Origin: Ilyomonas sp965219515
GTDB taxonomy: Bacteria; Bacteroidota; Bacteroidia; Chitinophagales; Chitinophagaceae
DNA length: 64,000 nucleotides
Reading direction: 5' to 3'
Assembly: GCA_965219515.1 (NCBI GenBank)
Contig: OZ244776.1
Span: 2,170,001-2,234,000, forward strand
In this document: positions 62,587-64,000 of the stretch, in pieces
Position numbering within the stretch: position 1 is the stretch's first letter
How the letters are laid out: every line of letters starts with the position of its first letter
Notes under the pieces: generated by a model
The model's input: the letters and a program-made list of their open reading frames with translations, nothing else
What the model was told of the DNA's origin: nothing
Databases searched by the model: none
Made by a program: the position numbers and the translations under genes

Positions 62587-63081
62587 ATGGTTATTAAAAC
62601 ACAACTTTCTGAAAGCGAATTTATAAACGTAAGTCTTGCCTTGATGTATAGAAAATCTGCTACTAAAACAATTGCAATGGTTGCCTTTATTTTTTTGCTG
62701 ATTGCCATTGGCGGTTTTGTTGCATCGCCCGGGCAGGCAAACAAGCTTTCCCTCATCGTTCCGCTTGCTATGTTAACCGCCTTACCATTGTCGGTGTATT
62801 TTGGTTCCAAAAAAGCGTATCAAACCAATATGCAACTGCGCGAAACGGTGCTTTTCGAGATAGACAAAGACAAGCTGCTGGTGTCAGGAGAAACTTACTC
62901 GATAGCCTATCAATGGAATATGATTTATAAAGTAACGCAATTAAAAAACTGGATATTTATCTGGCAGGACAAACAAAGAATTTTGCCCATAGCGGCAAAA
63001 GATGTATGGGGCGGGCAGATAGCGGAACTGAAAGACATTCTTGACAGCCATGGCGTGCCAAATAACCTGAAATATTTGTAA
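62587..63081 (+). CDS. YcxB-like membrane protein
   Basis: A 164-residue protein with two adjacent TM helices (TIAMVAFIFLLIAIGGFVA and LSLIVPLAMLTALPLSVYFG) and a cytoplasmic beta-rich domain in which YQWNMIYKVTQLKNWIFIWQDKQRILPIAAK matches the YcxB-like C-terminal domain. Function is unknown. ATG 62587 (MVIKTQ) is preferred over an upstream TTG. Confidence 0.8.
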   Translation: MVIKTQLSESEFINVSLALMYRKSATKTIAMVAFIFLLIAIGGFVASPGQANKLSLIVPLAMLTALPLSVYFGSKKAYQTNMQLRETVLFEIDKDKLLVSGETYSIAYQWNMIYKVTQLKNWIFIWQDKQRILPIAAKDVWGGQIAELKDILDSHGVPNNLKYL

Positions 63082-63222
63082 TGACTGGTTTTGCTCTTTC
63101 AAGATACTTTTTACATTATTATAAAGCGTTGTAAAATCTTTATTTATTTCCTGTTGATTCATTACCTGTAATAAAAGTAACATTTTGGTTTCCATCTTAT
63201 CTTCGTCTTCCAACTATCAATT

Positions 63223-63912
63223 ATGAAAAAACACATCGTTGTTCTCACCGGCGCGGGCATCAGTGCAGAAAGCGGATTGAAAACATTCCGCGATACCGAT
63301 GGCTTGTGGGAGGGTTTTAATGTGGAAGATGTGGCCACGCCGCGCGCATGGAAACGAGACCCGGCATTGGTGCTTGACTTTTACAACAAGCGCCGGGCAG
63401 ATGTGGCGAAAGCCAAGCCCAATGCGGCTCACACCGGTTTGGCAGCATTAGAAACAGATTTTAATGTTACCATCATCACCCAAAATATAGACGACCTGCA
63501 CGAACGTGGCGGCAGCAGTAATGTATTGCATCTTCACGGCGAAATATTTAAGATGCGCAGTGAAAAGAACGAGAGTCTGATTTATGAAATCAGGGAAGAT
63601 ATTTTGCATGGGCAACTGGCGAATGATGAGGCGCAACTGCGCCCGCACATTGTTTGGTTTGAAGAAGAAGTTCCCATGATACAAAAAGCGGCAGAAATAG
63701 CTGAAAAAGCAGATATTTTTGTTGTAATCGGAACATCTTTGCTAGTATATCCGGCGGCAGGATTAATAAACTTTGCTCCGCATTTTGCACCAAAGTTTAT
63801 CATTGATAAAATCATTCCCGAAGTATCGCATATTCCCAATCTTACGGTTATACAAAAACCTGCAACGGAAGGTGTAAAGGAATTGCAGCGGTTGCTGGAA
63901 AAGATGATGTGA
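63223..63912 (+). CDS. cobB: Sirtuin (NAD-dependent protein deacylase) without zinc cysteines
   Basis: A 229-residue SIR2 protein. NAD sites: GAGISAESGLKTFRD, TQNIDDLHERGG, LHLHGEIF, VVIGTSLLVYPAAGL. The YxxR acyl-recognition motif of SIRT5/CobB-type deacylases is seen (FYNKRR). The zinc finger CxxC pairs are absent: the region between LHGEIFKMRSEKNESL and LRPHIVWFEEEVP has no Cys, and FGE is changed to FEE. Likely NAD-dependent removal of succinyl or acetyl groups. It is monocistronic. Confidence 0.92.
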   Translation: MKKHIVVLTGAGISAESGLKTFRDTDGLWEGFNVEDVATPRAWKRDPALVLDFYNKRRADVAKAKPNAAHTGLAALETDFNVTIITQNIDDLHERGGSSNVLHLHGEIFKMRSEKNESLIYEIREDILHGQLANDEAQLRPHIVWFEEEVPMIQKAAEIAEKADIFVVIGTSLLVYPAAGLINFAPHFAPKFIIDKIIPEVSHIPNLTVIQKPATEGVKELQRLLEKMM

Positions 63913-63973
63913 GTAATATGTAGTAAGTAGTATGTATTGGGTATTAAGTAGTAAGAAAAACACAAGGTGAAAA

Positions 63974-64000
63974 ATGAAAAAATTTGTATTTGTCTTACTA
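63974..64000 (+). CDS. Start of an exported protein (partial)
   Basis: ATG followed by KKFVFVLL, typical of a signal peptide, running off the window. Nothing further can be said. Confidence 0.4.

Noticed and set aside
62457..62810. A 117-codon minus-strand frame opposite the YcxB-like gene
   Set aside because: Overlaps the better supported YcxB-like gene and has no motif.

Overview
The window looks like chromosomal DNA of a Bacteroidetes bacterium, most likely a Chitinophagaceae-type soil or water organism (inference). The evidence is a complete SusC/SusD/SusE/amylase cluster with a SusR-type regulator, a type IX secretion C-terminal tail on an amylase, many short SCXX lipoproteins, Bacteroidetes -7 promoter boxes (TAnnTTTG, a perfect -33/-7 pair ahead of tRNA-Leu), and IF-3, ThrS, FumC and Glu dehydrogenase of the phylum type. 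There is no rRNA, CRISPR array or prophage.

Layout. 0-10 kb: a nucleotidyltransferase with a cut-off partner, a long-chain acyl-CoA ligase, two LVIVD-propeller lipoproteins, a class I glutamine amidotransferase, two membrane proteins, an M42 peptidase, a UbiA-like protein, a LuxE-type protein and tRNA-Leu(CAG). 10-23.4 kb: a starch locus on the minus strand. It holds SusC (frameshifted near its 3' end), SusD, SusE-like, a lipoprotein GH13 amylase, a SusR-like membrane regulator and a 955-residue secreted GH13 enzyme. A 16-bp motif is shared by the leaders of susC and of the second amylase. 23.4-29.2 kb: miscellaneous genes, then a graveyard with a piece of duplicated hydrolase gene and a decayed PAS histidine kinase.

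29.2-42.6 kb: an envelope and metal-looking block. It has a porin-like protein, a tandem P19-like protein, a VIT/CCC1 transporter, a YncE-like propeller, PAP2 phosphatases, a PepSY-like protein, a complete RND tripartite pump and a two-component system. This is the best candidate here for an undescribed functional assembly. 42.7-46.6 kb: a rhamnosidase and a TIM-barrel isomerase. 46.8-50.3 kb: tRNA-Thr(CGT), a TonB-like protein, FolC and an intact IS982-family element with an 18-bp inverted repeat and a putative 5-bp target duplication.

50.3-64 kb: housekeeping genes, namely fumC, infC, thrS, glutamate dehydrogenase, part of a cytochrome c maturation set (ccmB, ccsA/ccmC, ccmD), tdk, waaA and a sirtuin without the zinc cysteines. 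A broken VapBC-like toxin-antitoxin module sits between ccmB and tdk.
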